From Heterobilharzia americana (lineage: Eukaryota > Platyhelminthes > Trematoda > Strigeidida > Schistosomatidae), in contig OX104134.1 of NCBI GenBank assembly GCA_944470555.2, positions 104,960,701 through 105,024,700 of the forward strand: DNA of 64,000 bases. The letters run 5' to 3'. Shown in pieces: positions 1 through 10,859 of this stretch. The position numbers and the translations under genes were made by a program. Position 1 is the stretch's first letter; each line of letters opens with the position of its first letter. Below the pieces are notes generated by a model. It was not told where the DNA came from, ran no database searches, and saw only the letters and a list, made by a program, of their open reading frames with translations.

Positions 1-200
1 GATAGGTGTGACTGTGGCATCCTTTCAGTCATAAGAAAGTGTCATTTCACTGAGGGACAGTAAATATAGTAGTCAATGGGCCAGCTAAAAAGAGTCTAAG
101 CTCTTTGAGTAGCTCTGGGTGCAGCTTATCAGGTCCTGTTGATTTTTACACGTCTAGATTCCTAATGTCCAAAATACGATTCGTTAACTAAATTACTGCG
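1..200 (-). mobile_element. CR1-like non-LTR retrotransposon fragment (RT N-terminal part)
   Basis: On the minus strand this stretch reads as a degraded piece of the region just before the reverse-transcriptase core, with a GPDKLHPELLKEL-like segment followed by an LAGPL segment. The same block is present, better preserved, in the CR1-like element at about 6060-6150. It carries stops and frameshifts and is not a working gene. It lies beyond the 3' end of the next CR1 copy, so it appears to be a separate, older fragment. Assignment to CR1 rests on the pattern of the segment only. Confidence 0.5.
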
Positions 201-550
201 ATTACAGAACGAGTGTGAAAATTATGTGATTCATTTTTTAATACACTCGGAACAAGCCAGAAAACGTCTTCCGATAACATGAATGTAGATCCATCAAAAA
301 ATGAAATTCAATGTTTAGAGTTTATTTGAAGCTATTTAATTAGCTTGACCTCTTCCTCTGGCGACCGCTTTGGTTGAAACTCCTGATGGTAAGCATGTTT
401 TTCCTAGCGATCTAAGGTAGGTGACTTTATTTTTGTGGTAAATATAATGAATGGCAGCATCAAATAACCTCAAAAAATCCATTAGATCCTCTGTGCTGTC
501 ATAATACATCCCAGTACCAAAAATGTATGTATAAAGGAAAATGCTGACTA
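201..550. other. No recognised gene; probable CR1 3' flank
   Basis: I see no convincing coding sequence here. A 74-residue plus-strand frame at 336-560 shows no recognisable domain. The stretch sits between the fragment at 1-200 and the C-terminal coding end of the CR1-like element, so part may be that element's 3' untranslated region. Confidence 0.4.
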
Positions 551-1339
551 GTTTACTCACATATGTTGTAGTCTTTCACTGGAATAACCAGAAGTGATAA
601 ATTGTGACGAATGCATTCAAGGGTGACTGCTGGACCCACGCTTGTCACTAATAATTTTGTATTGCCGTATGGGAGTGGTACTTTTTTATACATAGATTTC
701 AGTTATAAGGATAGTAGGCTAGTTGGCCTGTGTTAATCCTTGCAGAAGATATCTCTGTAAAGATCTAGTTTCTTCTTAAACCTGTTAACGGAAGGCGCTG
801 ATACCGCCTACTGAGGTAAGGAGTTCCAGTCATTGACAACACGATGTGAGAAACGCAGATTCACGCTAAGTTGGTTCGATCGCGGTTTTTGAATTTTCTT
901 GTGAAGCCCTTTGAAGATAGTCAGCCCTTGTAGGAGCGAAGATATAGGACATCAGTACCAAAGTCATTATTAAAAATACGTAATGGTAGTATAGGATCAC
1001 CCGTTTCCTACGAAAAGACAGTGGGGATAAGTTTAGCTGATCAGGTCCTTACTCATAGAACAGATTCGAAAAGCCTGTCACAAGCTTAGTATCTACTTTT
1101 TGAACACGCTCGAGTGTGCCAGCATCCCTTCTTAGGCATGCACTGGCTGCCTGAATGCAGTATTCCAAGTGAGGTCTAACGTAAGTAGAATATTCTGAAC
1201 ATGTCCTAGTCAAAACTTTTGAAAGCTCTGCGTAAGGACCATAATACGCGAAAGCCCTTTGCTACATCTGCATTACAATTTGTCGCGGTCTTCAAATCAT
1301 GGCGAATGATGGCACCCTAGTCTTTTAGTTCAAAGACTA

Positions 1340-1352
1340 GGAGTAGTGGTGT
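1340..1352. repeat. Target-site duplication, 3' side of RTE-A
   Basis: The 13-bp string GGAGTAGTGGTGT at this position is repeated exactly at 5304-5316. It flanks the RTE-like element and belongs to the coding text of the interrupted CR1 element. Confidence 0.9.
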
Positions 1353-1554
1353 CATCATCATCATCATCATCATTATCAACATAGGACCAGGCATTACTGC
1401 GTAACGGTCCGAGTTGCCACACCTCATATCAGCACATCAAGTAAAAAGGTAGTGAGGTGAAGGATGAAGATAAGTGAATGCAGTCAAAAGAAATATAAAG
1501 TATGAGAAGAAAGGAAAGAGGAGTGACAAAATAGTGAGATTCGGTATAGCGTTG

Positions 1555-4500
1555 TTAAGATGAGGATAATGTGTGTATACATCTGCGCCACTGACTTCGG
1601 TTCTGAGCCATATCACCTAGGGTCTCCAACCACTGGTTCCTCTTGTCCCGTGGACCCCAACCACCTAGTCTGCATCGTCCTACATGGCTTAAACCAACAG
1701 TCAGAGACTTCATACATTGGTGCCATGTTTTAGTCTGGCCACCTCGGGCCTTTTTCCAGCCTGAACCCACCTCAGCCAACATTGTGTGACGAGGCAATCG
1801 GTGACTAGGCATACGTAGTACGTGTCCCAACCATCTCAGTCGATGAAGGTTCACAACCTCGTCGACTGACTTACCTCTTCTCCCTAAAACTCTACACCTA
1901 ACTTCTGCATTACTCACATGGTGACACCACGGAATACGTCCTATACTACGAAGGCAACGGTGGTCAAATACCTGTAACCTTCTCATGTCTTCCACTTTCA
2001 ATGGCCATGTTTCACAGCCATACAGTAGAACAGAGCGGACTGCTGTGCAGTACACGCGACCCTTAATAGACAAACGAATATCACGGCGGCGCCATAGGTG
2101 GCGCAAATTGGCAAAAGCCAATCGAGCCTTTTGTATCCGTGCAGAAATCTCATCGGCAACTAACCCACCGGAGTTGATCCTACTTCCCAGGTAAGTGAAG
2201 TGGTCAACACACTCAACCACTTCACTCTCTATTGTTAACCGCGGTACCGCTGAAGACCAGTCCTGGAGCAAAAATTTGCATTTGGGTGGTGAAAATCGCA
2301 TCCCAAACATTCTCAAATTCCCACTCAAAGTGTTCAGAAGACTCTGCATCTTGTCAGCGTCTTCACCTAACAGGACTATGTCATCTGCATATTCTAGATC
2401 TAAGGAAAATTCACCTGTGGTCCGGTCAACGTCTTTGTAATTAGGTGACGAGAGGGAAACCTCCATAAGAATATCTATGATAAAATTAAATAAGAATGGG
2501 GATAGTGGGCATCCTTGACGGACACCACTTGATGAGTATAGCTCCCTGGACAACTCACCATAGGCTCTAACATGCCCACAAGTGTTCGAGTAGAGAGCTT
2601 TCAATAAGGTGATGTACTTACTAGGCACGCCTTTCAGTGACAGACACTGCCATAAGACTTCTCGATCAACGGAGTCAAATGCCGCCTTCAGGTCGAGAAA
2701 TACAGCTATTGTCGGGCGTCTGTAAGCATGCCTATGTTCCAGGACCTGGCGCAGTGTGAATATTTGGTCGATACATCCACGGCCAGGTCTAAAGCCTGCC
2801 TGGTTTTCTCGGGCTTGCTGTTCCCGAGCTCCACTCAGGCGTCGGAGAATTATAGAACTTAGGATCTTAGACACTATGTTTGTCAGGCTGATTCCTCTGT
2901 GGTTATCACAAGAGGACTTCTCGCCTTTCTTGAAGACTGGGATGATCAGTGACTTAGACCAGTCGGAGGGGATCGTATTTGATTCCCATATACTGGCTAA
3001 CACTTCCGTTAGCCTGACTAAGAGAACTCTACCACCATTCTTGTATACCTCAGCAGGTAGTCCGTCTGGTCCTGCTGCCCTTCCCCGTTTCAGGCTACCT
3101 ACCGCTTTCTCAACTTCTTCTAGTGTTGGGGGACCTGTCTCTATGTCCCATTCAGGGTCCGACTGGATAGCGGGCAGCGCAATGGTGGCTGGAGGCCAGT
3201 TAAACTGTTCCTCAAAGTGTTCTGCCCATCGTCCCAGTCGCCTTCCCTGCGAGTGAATCGCCGATCCGTCCTTCTCCGCTATAACCTCACTAACTGTTGT
3301 TGACCATTTCCCCCCAGTCTCCTTAATAAGTCTAAATAACTGTCTACTGTTACCGATCGCCGCTGCCTTTTCCATCTCTTTAGCCTTTGCTGCCCACCAC
3401 TGTTCACGATCGTTGCGCAGACTTTTCGTCAGTTTATTTTTAAGTTGCGCTCGCTCTTCATTGTACTCAGAGCCTGCAGGGATGCATTCACGTGCATCCA
3501 TTAGTTTGGAAGAAGCTGCTGATATCCACTGGCTCTTTTTAGCCATTATCTTGGAGTCGGCTACAGTCTCCAGTGCTGCTTTTACAGTAGACTGAAGATG
3601 GCACCAAGCTTCTTCTGGATGAGTGACAGTCTTTTGTTCCGATAACTGCCTAGCCAACTTCTCACTGAACACGGCTTTGGTGTTTTCGTTGTCCAGCAGA
3701 ACTCGTAGTGGTTTTGTTGCCAAATTTTTTCTACGTCCATTGAGACGCAGGCATATACGTGCTCGGACCAACGCATGATCGCTGTCCAAACACGTACTCC
3801 AGAAGGAGCGGCAGTCTTCCACCGATCCTCTCCAGCGATGACTAATAGCAATGTGGTCTATCTGTGTCCATCGCTGAGTCGAGCTCGGTGGACGCCAGGT
3901 CAGACAGTGCCTTTCTTTATGTCTGAAATTTGTGCTGGCTAAAAATAGGCGGTTATCTGAGCATAGTTGTAATAGGCGATCACCGTTATCTGTACGTTCA
4001 GCTGGGATTCCGAAAGTGCCACCTAAGTGCCTTTCTGCCTCACTCAGTCTACCCACCTGTGCGTTGAGGTCACCTGCAACAACCACTACGTCCGAACGTT
4101 TGGCTTTCGAGAGGAGGTTAGACAGTTTATGGTAGAACTCGTCCTTCACTTCATCCGAACTACAGTCAGTGGGTGCGTAAGCAGAGATTACAAAGAGACA
4201 ACGGCGAGTCTCACTATTCCTTTTAGTTCTCACTGTGCCGTTCAGCCTCATAGCGCAGAGGCGACTATCAACTGGGATCCAGTCTAGTAGTGAGTTTTCT
4301 GCCCTGGTGCTTAATGCTATACCTACACCTGCAAGACCACGAGAGCTAGCTATCGAATCTCCAGAAACTCGAAGGGTGAATTTTGCAGATTCACCAGATT
4401 GGTCAGGAGAGGTCAGGTGAATAACCACACTTGGGTCCTGTATGCGTGTCTCACAAACACAGCACACATCCATGCCTCGAGTTGCTAGAGTCTTTGCCAA

Positions 4501-4983
4501 CGAAGCCTGTTGGCCAATTTGACGGAGGGTGCGGACATTGAAGGCTCCAATATGTAATTTGGAGCGTGGTTTAAGGAGACCAGGGACACTGTTCTGTGGA
4601 CTCAGATCGTTGTCGAAGGCTGCAGAGGTAGGAGAAATTGAAGATGATGCAGCATCATTAATTAAGAGACGTGAAGGAAGATTAGAAGGTAATGATGGAG
4701 GAGGAGGATAGCAGTCAGAAGAAACTTGGGTGCTGACAGAGTTGTGAGGGCGGTTGACACTTCCCGGCTGCCCACACCGTGGAAGGCTATTTCTTCTTAA
4801 GGTACCTGAAAGAGATTTGTGTGACCGCAGAGCCCATCGGACATCTGCTTGAGGCCTGTCACACCCAGCCTTTTGAGTATGATTATTTTGAATTTTTGTA
4901 TTTTTGGGGCCGGATGAGCGAAAGGAAACGACAAGTGAACCAACACCGCCGGCCCGGCAGACCGTGGGGCGTGGTGGAGTGTG
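1555..4983 (-). CDS. RTE-A endonuclease/reverse transcriptase polyprotein
   Basis: The minus-strand frame is open for about 1140 codons and ends with TAA at 1555-1557. N-terminal APE-type endonuclease signatures are present: IGAFNVRTL, VCETRIQ (catalytic E), SAYAPTD, VVAGDLNAQVG and LDSDHALV (terminal SDH). The RT domain shows AAGPDGLPAEV, IPVFKKGEKSSCDNHRGISL, VFLDLKAAFDSVDRE, SSGVRQGCPLSPFLFN and the catalytic LEYADDIVLL box. The C-terminus has VLLYGCETWPL and RWLGHVLRMP, as in RTE proteins. All catalytic motifs I can check are intact, so the protein could be active. No ATG lies in this frame upstream of the endonuclease; the likely start is the ATG at 5084 in another frame, so one frameshift near 4985 is suspected. 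Confidence 0.85.
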   Translation of the reverse strand, partial: HTPPRPTVCRAGGVGSLVVSFRSSGPKNTKIQNNHTQKAGCDRPQADVRWALRSHKSLSGTLRRNSLPRCGQPGSVNRPHNSVSTQVSSDCYPPPPSLPSNLPSRLLINDAASSSISPTSAAFDNDLSPQNSVPGLLKPRSKLHIGAFNVRTLRQIGQQASLAKTLATRGMDVCCVCETRIQDPSVVIHLTSPDQSGESAKFTLRVSGDSIASSRGLAGVGIALSTRAENSLLDWIPVDSRLCAMRLNGTVRTKRNSETRRCLFVISAYAPTDCSSDEVKDEFYHKLSNLLSKAKRSDVVVVAGDLNAQVGRLSEAERHLGGTFGIPAERTDNGDRLLQLCSDNRLFLASTNFRHKERHCLTWRPPSSTQRWTQIDHIAISHRWRGSVEDCRSFWSTCLDSDHALVRARICLRLNGRRKNLATKPLRVLLDNENTKAVFSEKLARQLSEQKTVTHPEEAWCHLQSTVKAALETVADSKIMAKKSQWISAASSKLMDARECIPAGSEYNEERAQLKNKLTKSLRNDREQWWAAKAKEMEKAAAIGNSRQLFRLIKETGGKWSTTVSEVIAEKDGSAIHSQGRRLGRWAEHFEEQFNWPPATIALPAIQSDPEWDIETGPPTLEEVEKAVGSLKRGRAAGPDGLPAEVYKNGGRVLLVRLTEVLASIWESNTIPSDWSKSLIIPVFKKGEKSSCDNHRGISLTNIVSKILSSIILRRLSGAREQQARENQAGFRPGRGCIDQIFTLRQVLEHRHAYRRPTIAVFLDLKAAFDSVDREVLWQCLSLKGVPSKYITLLKALYSNTCGHVRAYGELSRELYSSSGVRQGCPLSPFLFNFIIDILMEVSLSSPNYKDVDRTTGEFSLDLEYADDIVLLGEDADKMQSLLNTLSGNLRMFGMRFSPPKCKFLLQDWSSAVPRLTIESEVVECVDHFTYLGSRINSGGLVADEISARIQKARLAFANLRHLWRRRDIRLSIKGRVYCTAVRSVLLYGCETWPLKVEDMRRLQVFDHRCLRSIGRIPWCHHVSNAEVRCRVLGRRGKSVDEVVNLHRLRWLGHVLRMPSHRLPRHTMLAEVGSGWKKARGGQTKTWHQCMKSLTVGLSHVGRCRLGGWGPRDKRNQWLETLGDMAQNRSQWRRCIHTLSSS

Positions 4984-5084
4984 TTATTTTTGGGGCCGAC
5001 CTTTTCTAACCCCCCCTTCCACTGAGAAGGCAGCATCAGCTTGGCACTGCTGGTCATCCAAGGGAAACACCTTACTGCTGTCAC
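4797..5084 (-). CDS. Probable N-terminal segment of the RTE-A ORF, out of frame with the rest
   Basis: A 95-residue minus-strand frame starts with MTAVRCFPW. The distant copy at 13003-13335 has MTATRCFAW at the same place and there reads straight into the region homologous to the start of the polyprotein. In the present copy the homologous downstream text (for example CDRPQADV) is in the frame of the 1555-4983 ORF, not in this one. The simplest reading is that the element's protein starts here and a frameshift around 4985 now separates the first 30 or so residues. An alternative is a short separate ORF1, as described in some RTE elements. Confidence 0.5.
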   Translation of the reverse strand: MTAVRCFPWMTSSAKLMLPSQWKGGLEKVGPKNNTLHHAPRSAGPAVLVHLSFPFAHPAPKIQKFKIIILKRLGVTGLKQMSDGLCGHTNLFQVP

Positions 5085-5303
5085 ACCCCATCCAGCTAGC
5101 AGCAGTACGACTTCGCCCTCAGACCCCCATCATAGTGTAGCAATTTACACTATGACGGTAACTGCTTTTCGTCTAACCACTACCCAACAGACCTTTCTGG
5201 TATGGTAGGACCTCGAGGGAACAAGCGTTCCACCAGCATAGCTCGTTGGGTCATTGTGATATGCAAGCCCGACCACCACGTCAAGGTAGCAGCTATTGGT
5301 CGG

Positions 5304-5316
5304 GGAGTAGTGGTGT
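5304..5316. repeat. Target-site duplication, 5' side of RTE-A
   Basis: Exact 13-bp copy of 1340-1352. Between the two copies lies the complete RTE-like element on the minus strand. Confidence 0.9.
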
Positions 5317-6320
5317 ACCATCAACGTAATACTGGAAACAATTGCTATGACCAATGTGCATAATTGCACTTTTGTTAGAGTTGATTTCCAGGCACCAACG
5401 TTTAGGCCAACCTCTTAGTTCATCTAAATCCACTTAAAGTGCATACCTATCTGCATCACTGCATATGACTCTCTTAATCTTCACACCATCAGGGAAGAAC
5501 AGTACCGAAGAGTTAAGCATTTTGGCAATTCGTTGATATATAACAAGAAAAGTAGTGGACCTAGGATTGTTCCTTGAGGAACTCCACTCATCACGGGTTT
5601 CCACGTGGATAGTATCCCATTTACCCTTACTCTTTGCCTTCTATCGTACAGAAAGTCCCTTTCCAAGCTTGCAATGAAGCACGAAACCCGAAGGAGGAGA
5701 GCTTTCCTAGTGATTTCACATGCGACACATGGTCGTATGCCTTACTGAAGTCTATAAACACGGCATCTGTTGGCAGCCTGCAATCATGGGCTGCAACCCA
5801 TTCCTCTCTTGCGGCAAGGAGGTTAGTTAGACAGGAGTGTCCAGTAGGAAAACCGTGTTGTTGTGGTGTCAAAAGATAGGTTGATTCAGCATGTTTAAGT
5901 ATCTTATCACGAATTATTTTTTCTGAAATCTTGACAACCATGCTAGTTAAACTCACAGGGTGTTAGTCAGACAACCAAAGACGACAACCAGTCTTAAAAA
6001 CTGGGTTGACTATGGCATTTTTCCAGTCTCTAGGGCGGCGAGTCTGAGTTAGGGACACACTGAAAATATCCGCGACTGGCCCAGCAATAATGTCTGCTAG
6101 TGAAGATAGAAGTCTGGGATGTAACTCATCAGGACTCGAGGATTTTTCAGGTTTAAGATTAATGAGCAACTGTAAGACCCTTTCCTTTGTTGTGAACACA
6201 GTATCCATTAGTGGAACAGTACTGACACCACTGTTTAGCACTCCATCGTCATGATCTACACAGTAGACTTCACTAGAGTAATCCGATAGACATTCAGTCT
6301 TGGACAGATTTGATTCCACC
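5317..6320 (-). pseudogene. CR1-like reverse transcriptase, broken
   Basis: The minus-strand frames contain the usual order of RT blocks: a SSPDELHPRLLSSLADI segment, an ISLTSMVVKISEKIIRD segment, the block with FIDFSKAYDHVSH (the first catalytic aspartate region), and a SGVPQGTILGPLLFLLYIN segment. The following FADD-type catalytic box is frame-broken near 5490. At least three frame changes separate the blocks. The protein would have copied the element's RNA at the nicked target. The downstream end is cut by the RTE insertion at 5303. Confidence 0.7.
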
Positions 6321-7198
6321 AGACTATCGGACTTTCGTCTGTCGCCAGAAAGGGAAATTCACATTCCTTCTGATGAATCCGAACAGTCTTTCAGGACAAT
6401 TTTGGCAATCCCGCACAAGCTGTTTCTCGTAGGACATTCGAGACTGTTTTATCAGTTTTGTAGAGATTGAGGACTTTAAAGTACCCAGTCTAAAATGTTT
6501 CGAGTCCAGTTTCTGGAAGCAAGTCCCATAAACGTTTTGTCTGCCTTGGTAATGTCTTTATCAAACCATGCAGTGCGATATGAAGGTCGTCGTGGAGTCG
6601 AACATGGAATAAATGGTGTCGTTGCCTCTTCAAATAGAGTCCTAAATCTATTCCATGCATTCTCAAATGATGAATCCTTGTTGACGGTGCAATCCTTACT
6701 GACTGTACTATCCCTTATACTTGAAATATCTGCACATCATACATTAGGTCTAGAGAGGGCAGTGTCAAAATCAAGCTCATTAGTACGAAAACGAAAGGTT
6801 AGTACTGTATGGTGGCTGTTAGCTAATGGAGGGAAGTGTCGTAGATCCAAAATGTCTTCACATTGATGGGTCAGAACTAAATCTAATAACTTTGGCTTGT
6901 GTTCAAAATCGTTACGTGTTGCACATGTTACGTTTTAAACCATAGCAGATTCTAACACTGTCAAGAGTAAGTCATTTTCAAAGGAACTGCCCGACACTGA
7001 GACTGTTAGCTCGGTACAATTTGTGTAGAGCATTCAGATCCCCAACTATTAGGCATCTGTTGCTTCCACCCCAGTTACGCATATGGGCTAGCGCGAAGTC
7101 GTTTGCAAGGCAGGGTGGACTATGGTAAATGACCCCCTATGGTACAGAAAGCTTGCTTTGACTTCATCTCGCAACTGGCCACTTCACATTTCCCACAT

Positions 7199-7438
7199 TC
7201 ATATTCTTCGGACTAATTTTGTGTGAGAGTCATCCAGATATGGTATGTCTCCACCTCTGCGATGCACAACCCTACGTCTTAAACAGTAATAACGTGTGAG
7301 GTGTGGTGTAAAATCTGAATCCTTTATTAGCCAGGTTTCAGTCAGAGCTATTGTGTCAGAACCTAGTTCGCAGATTAGAGTCTCGAGGTCTGTCATTTTA
7401 CTTCTAATACTGTAAACATTAGTGTAGATTACTCTCAT
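7199..7438 (-). pseudogene. CR1-like APE endonuclease N-terminal fragment
   Basis: The minus-strand frame begins with a YTNVYSIRSKMTDLETL segment and includes ALTETWL. This is the N-terminus of the APE-type endonuclease of CR1 elements, where the glutamate of TETWL is the metal-binding residue. The frame ends after about 79 residues and the rest of the endonuclease (7190 down to 6330) is too decayed to follow by eye. It sits between ORF1 and the RT block, as expected for ORF2 of CR1. Confidence 0.65.
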
Positions 7439-7649
7439 TGTGTTGGAAGAGTTCCATGATCCACCATACAGGCCTTGGAAACATTCGCTTCCAAGACCTC
7501 ACAACCCGAAAACCCAATATGTTAAGATCGTTCTCCTCATTAGTTTGTCTACCCTTAATTTCGACGAGGCTTCTCTTCTTTTTATGCGGTCCTCAAGGGG
7601 CCAGTCAGGTCAGATGCGGACATCCGAATTTCTAGTTTGGATGCGTTAC

Positions 7650-8480
7650 TCAAGAGTACATCCACTTCTTCCATGTTTCCTAAAACAACCTTTAAAATTC
7701 TCTTCTCATCAGGTTTTTCATCCGTTTTCTTACCTAGCCTGACTATTTTGGAGATGTGTACCCCTTTTCTGGTGGAATACGTCTGATGGCCGACTCAACT
7801 ACTTTCAGGTCATGGTCGTGACGTATTGAAGCATTTTTGTCTGATAACTCCCCAACATTCCAGAAGATCACACTAGGTGTTGGAGTGAAATCCTGGAGTC
7901 ATGTGTTGACGGCCTTTGAAACCTTCCCAACAGGTTTCATAAGCTTAGTAGATTCAGTGATAACCTTTGGCGGTTTCTTCGAATGCTTTTTTGGAGAAGT
8001 CCATGCAGATTCGTTGACCACCTTTATAGAGTCAACACTGTTACCAGAGATGCAGTTTTTTGGTGAATCCTCAGGCACTATAGTTGGTGTATCGTTTGCC
8101 CTCGGTTTTCTCTTGCGTTGAGTGCGCTTCGGAACTGGTGTAATTTCACCAATTAGATCACTAGCTTCCATTAGTCCATTGAGAGATCCTGTGTTGGATG
8201 TATTAACGGTAACACTTGCTTGCCGCATTGGAATGATAGCCCTCATTTCCACATAGCTGTTTTTTGACGAGTAACATTTTAACAGCTTCCTGGATTAGGG
8301 CTGACGACGGCTTGCAGCAGAACTCACATAACCAGGGGAAAGCTGGTTTGCTGCAACGCTTGTACATGGTTGGTGTCAATCCGATACAAACTTTGTGGAA
8401 CCAAGGTCGTCATGCATCACATTACATACCTTCACCCACCGCAAACATGATTATCGCTAACCATGTTATTCACAATTCCG
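7650..8480 (-). pseudogene. CR1-like ORF1 with PHD-type zinc finger
   Basis: Read from about 8430 downward on the minus strand, the frame contains WFHKVCIGL, then a cysteine-bearing linker, then WLCEFCC. This W-x-H-x2-C ... C-x5-W-x-C-x2-C pattern resembles the PHD-like finger of CR1 ORF1 proteins. A lysine-rich stretch (KRTQRKRKPR, about 8130-8100) follows, and the frame stays open to about 7899. ORF1 proteins of this kind bind element RNA. Downstream the sequence is frame-broken. Identification is by motif only. Confidence 0.6.
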
Positions 8481-8499
8481 TTTTCACTAGTACCGTGTA

Positions 8500-9720
8500 C
8501 TAACTGAAGTATTCGGTCAAAATTTCGACACGAGGACTTAAGTTGTGACAACACGACCAACCTTAAGCCTCAAAGATGATTCAACTTCAAACACTGACTG
8601 AAGTACCCTAAGTCAAGGTTTATGCATAGTAGATAGTAGCCTGTTGGCTCGGGGGTTTGGATCTCTAGTGCGAGTCTCTGCATCACGGTAGTTTTGTGCA
8701 TTCACAAGGCTCATTTTTAGTTTACTTGTAACTTCATCGATCTTTCAGTTTCATTCACCTTGTTGATTGAGCTTGATATTCATCACCACGTGTTACAGTA
8801 GTTAGAATTTAGCACGTATTAAACGGCAAAATTTCCTCTGAATGTTAGACCTGACAACAAGCAAGGTAACTGTGCCGAGTTATTCTGCGAAATTCACGTA
8901 AATGTATTTATATATTTCCGTTTTGCTATGTATCAACGGTATCAGAAGTAAATGATGTACAGAAGTAGCTCTTTGGGTTCGGAAAATAAGCGTATGTGGC
9001 GGAAGTTATAAGATGTACTATGGTGACTTTATTTGATTGTTACGAAAGCTTATCTTACGTATTAGTTTCTTAGAATGTGTTTTAAAAATTCCTATCTTCC
9101 TCATTTTCTCAGCCCTCAAAATTTGAAGTTTTCGCCAGGTTACAACATGCCCATTCTTGCTCTACAGTGTCTTCATTTCATCCAAATATTCAACATACCA
9201 GATAGACTTCAAGATTTTTCAGACAAAAAGTCTTGAGGCGTACTTAGGGATAAACACCACTGCTCACATAAACTCAGCTCTTTTCTTGGATGTCTCAAAA
9301 TTGTGTGTTGCTGCTGATAGTTGTCTCTGAAAACTCCGAGGTGTATCCAGTGTGAAGAACTCTGTTGTACGTTTTAGGTTTTCAAAAACTTGGAGGTGCG
9401 CATGAACTGCTTCTTGGGTCTTACCTAAAGTATTTGGGGTACGCCGGGCGTTGAGTGCATGGAATGAAAATATGTTTTAGATAATGTTATAGACTTACTG
9501 AAGTCAGCTTGAGTACTTGGCAATACAATTTTAAAGCCATATTTTATCGAAAAATGTAGTACGAAAACCCTGTTATTGGATATAACCCTAGGAATTTCTC
9601 ACTTTTCGGGGACTACGTAACTCTTAGGATTGCGCTTGATTGACTTAGAGTACTCTAATGGTAGTCTTTCAGGGCTAAAGCGCTGAAAAAAGCGAACACC
9701 AAGAGAATTCTGATTATATT
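8500..9720. other. No recognised feature
   Basis: About 1.2 kb of AT-rich sequence between the CR1 5' end and the next RTE remnant. I found no long open frame, no known repeat and no RNA gene. Old, unrecognisable repeats are possible. Confidence 0.4.
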
Positions 9721-9729
9721 TGGAATAAA

Positions 9730-10270
9730 TTTTGCGCCTGTTATGTTTAAAATGCTTCAGAACTGATCTTCACCTACTTCTTACTTGAGGATTATGAGTG
9801 AAGTGGTAAGATGTATTGACCGTTTTACGTAGTGGGTGGCATCAACCCAAGTTGGTTGGTTGCTGGCCATTTCTCCGCTCGGTTATAAAAGACCTGTTCA
9901 GCCTATACCAACTAATATATCTGTTTTAGTATAGGACTGATTCGTCCTCTGAAAGCAGATATGAAAAGATTACAGGTTTTCGACCAAAAATGCCTTCGTA
10001 GTATTCCTTGCAGGCAGGGGAATCCGTGTGAACAATGTCGACTCTAGACAAAGGAAACCGGGCAAAGAAAATAATTCAGTCAATGAAGTTGCAGACCTTC
10101 AGCGACTGAGTTGCCTTGAACATGTGTTGTACGTGCTGAGGTACCGTCTGCATTGAAGCATGATGTTAGTGGAAATAAGATTGGATTGGAAGAAGGTGAA
10201 GGGTGAAAAGTGCAAGACCTGGCATAGGTCTATGAAATCTGGTCTCAGAGTCTATAATCCGATTACTTCG
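9730..10270 (+). mobile_element. RTE-A remnant, C-terminal part
   Basis: Plus-strand decayed copy of the region after the RT active site of family A. The stretch near 9790 matches the VECVDHFTYLGS region, the stretch at 9960-10020 matches RRLQVFDHRCLRSI, and 10190-10250 matches the WKKARGGQTKTWHQCMKSL region. Multiple stops and small indels. Confidence 0.65.
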
Positions 10271-10279
10271 TTTGTTTAG

Positions 10280-10850
10280 GATTGTAGTGGCACACAAAAA
10301 GAAAATCACTACCAAAAATTCCGTGCAAGACGAAGGAAGACAACAATTATATTTCACAAACCAGCTGCTAAGATTGCCCACAAAAGTACCTTGGCCAGCC
10401 TATTTGTCGGATTACTCAAAGGATTCACGAGTAACAACTGGCAGTTGAGCGATATGTTACAACTTCGTATTGATTCACACAGACAAATACGATTACAATT
10501 TCGACTGGTGAAATGTGGAAATCCTTCAAATAGCAGGTTCGAAGGCTATAAGAAAATTTCTATTGGCCCGGCATTGGAATGAAGTTTATCAACAGATACT
10601 TATATGTAGATCCAATCTACAACCCACTTAGGGAGAAAGCAGACACCCATCATCCAGTTGCACATTGATCAAACAAATAGACAATGAAGCACAGTTTAAC
10701 AGCAAATGATAGCACAATTTGACTTGCAAAAAGATTCCCCCTCATCATAACCTAATGAAATGAAAAAGCAGAGGGGTCATTAAATAATAAAAATCTCTTT
10801 CCCTACCTACAAATGGACAACGCTAAGGGTCAGCAAAACGCTATCTGAGC
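10280..10850. other. No recognised feature; short open frame
   Basis: A plus-strand frame of 63 codons at 10391-10582 has a mixed composition (SLFVGLLKGFTSNNW and onward) but no motif I recognise. It lies between two RTE remnants. I do not call it a gene. Confidence 0.35.
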
Positions 10851-10859
10851 ATTCCTGTA

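Larger units (their letters stand above)
1353..5303 (-). mobile_element. RTE-like non-LTR retrotransposon, family A, apparently full length
   Basis: This 3951-bp element is bounded by a perfect 13-bp target-site duplication. On its sense (minus) strand it has a 5' leader, one long endonuclease plus reverse-transcriptase frame, and a 3' tail of repeated ATG triplets (plus-strand CATCAT... at 1353-1376). A single ORF and a short-repeat tail instead of poly(A) are typical of the RTE clade, to which schistosome SR2-type elements belong. Homology with the other copy at 11640-13555 runs up to this element's 5' boundary, which supports the 5' end. It inserted into an older CR1 copy. Relatives recur throughout the window. 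Confidence 0.85.
550..8500 (-). mobile_element. CR1-like non-LTR retrotransposon, interrupted by an RTE insertion
   Basis: Read on the minus strand, the order is ORF1 (about 8480-7650), an APE-type endonuclease start (about 7440-7199), reverse transcriptase (about 6320-5320), and after the interruption at 1353-5303 the C-terminal part of the RT protein (1339 down to about 560). Joining the two flanks across the insertion keeps the coding text continuous from a VDGTPLL segment into a FELKD segment, so the two halves were one element before the RTE insertion. All parts contain stops and frameshifts. The CR1 assignment (SR1/Perere-like in schistosomes) comes from the ORF1 zinc finger, the RT text and the C-terminal text. 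It is a dead copy. Confidence 0.75.

Noticed and set aside
1353..1376. Trinucleotide repeat as an independent microsatellite
   Set aside because: It is the 3' tail of the RTE-A element, directly beside the target-site duplication.
2756..3256. 166-codon plus-strand frame
   Set aside because: It is the antisense of the RTE-A reverse-transcriptase region and carries no motif of its own.
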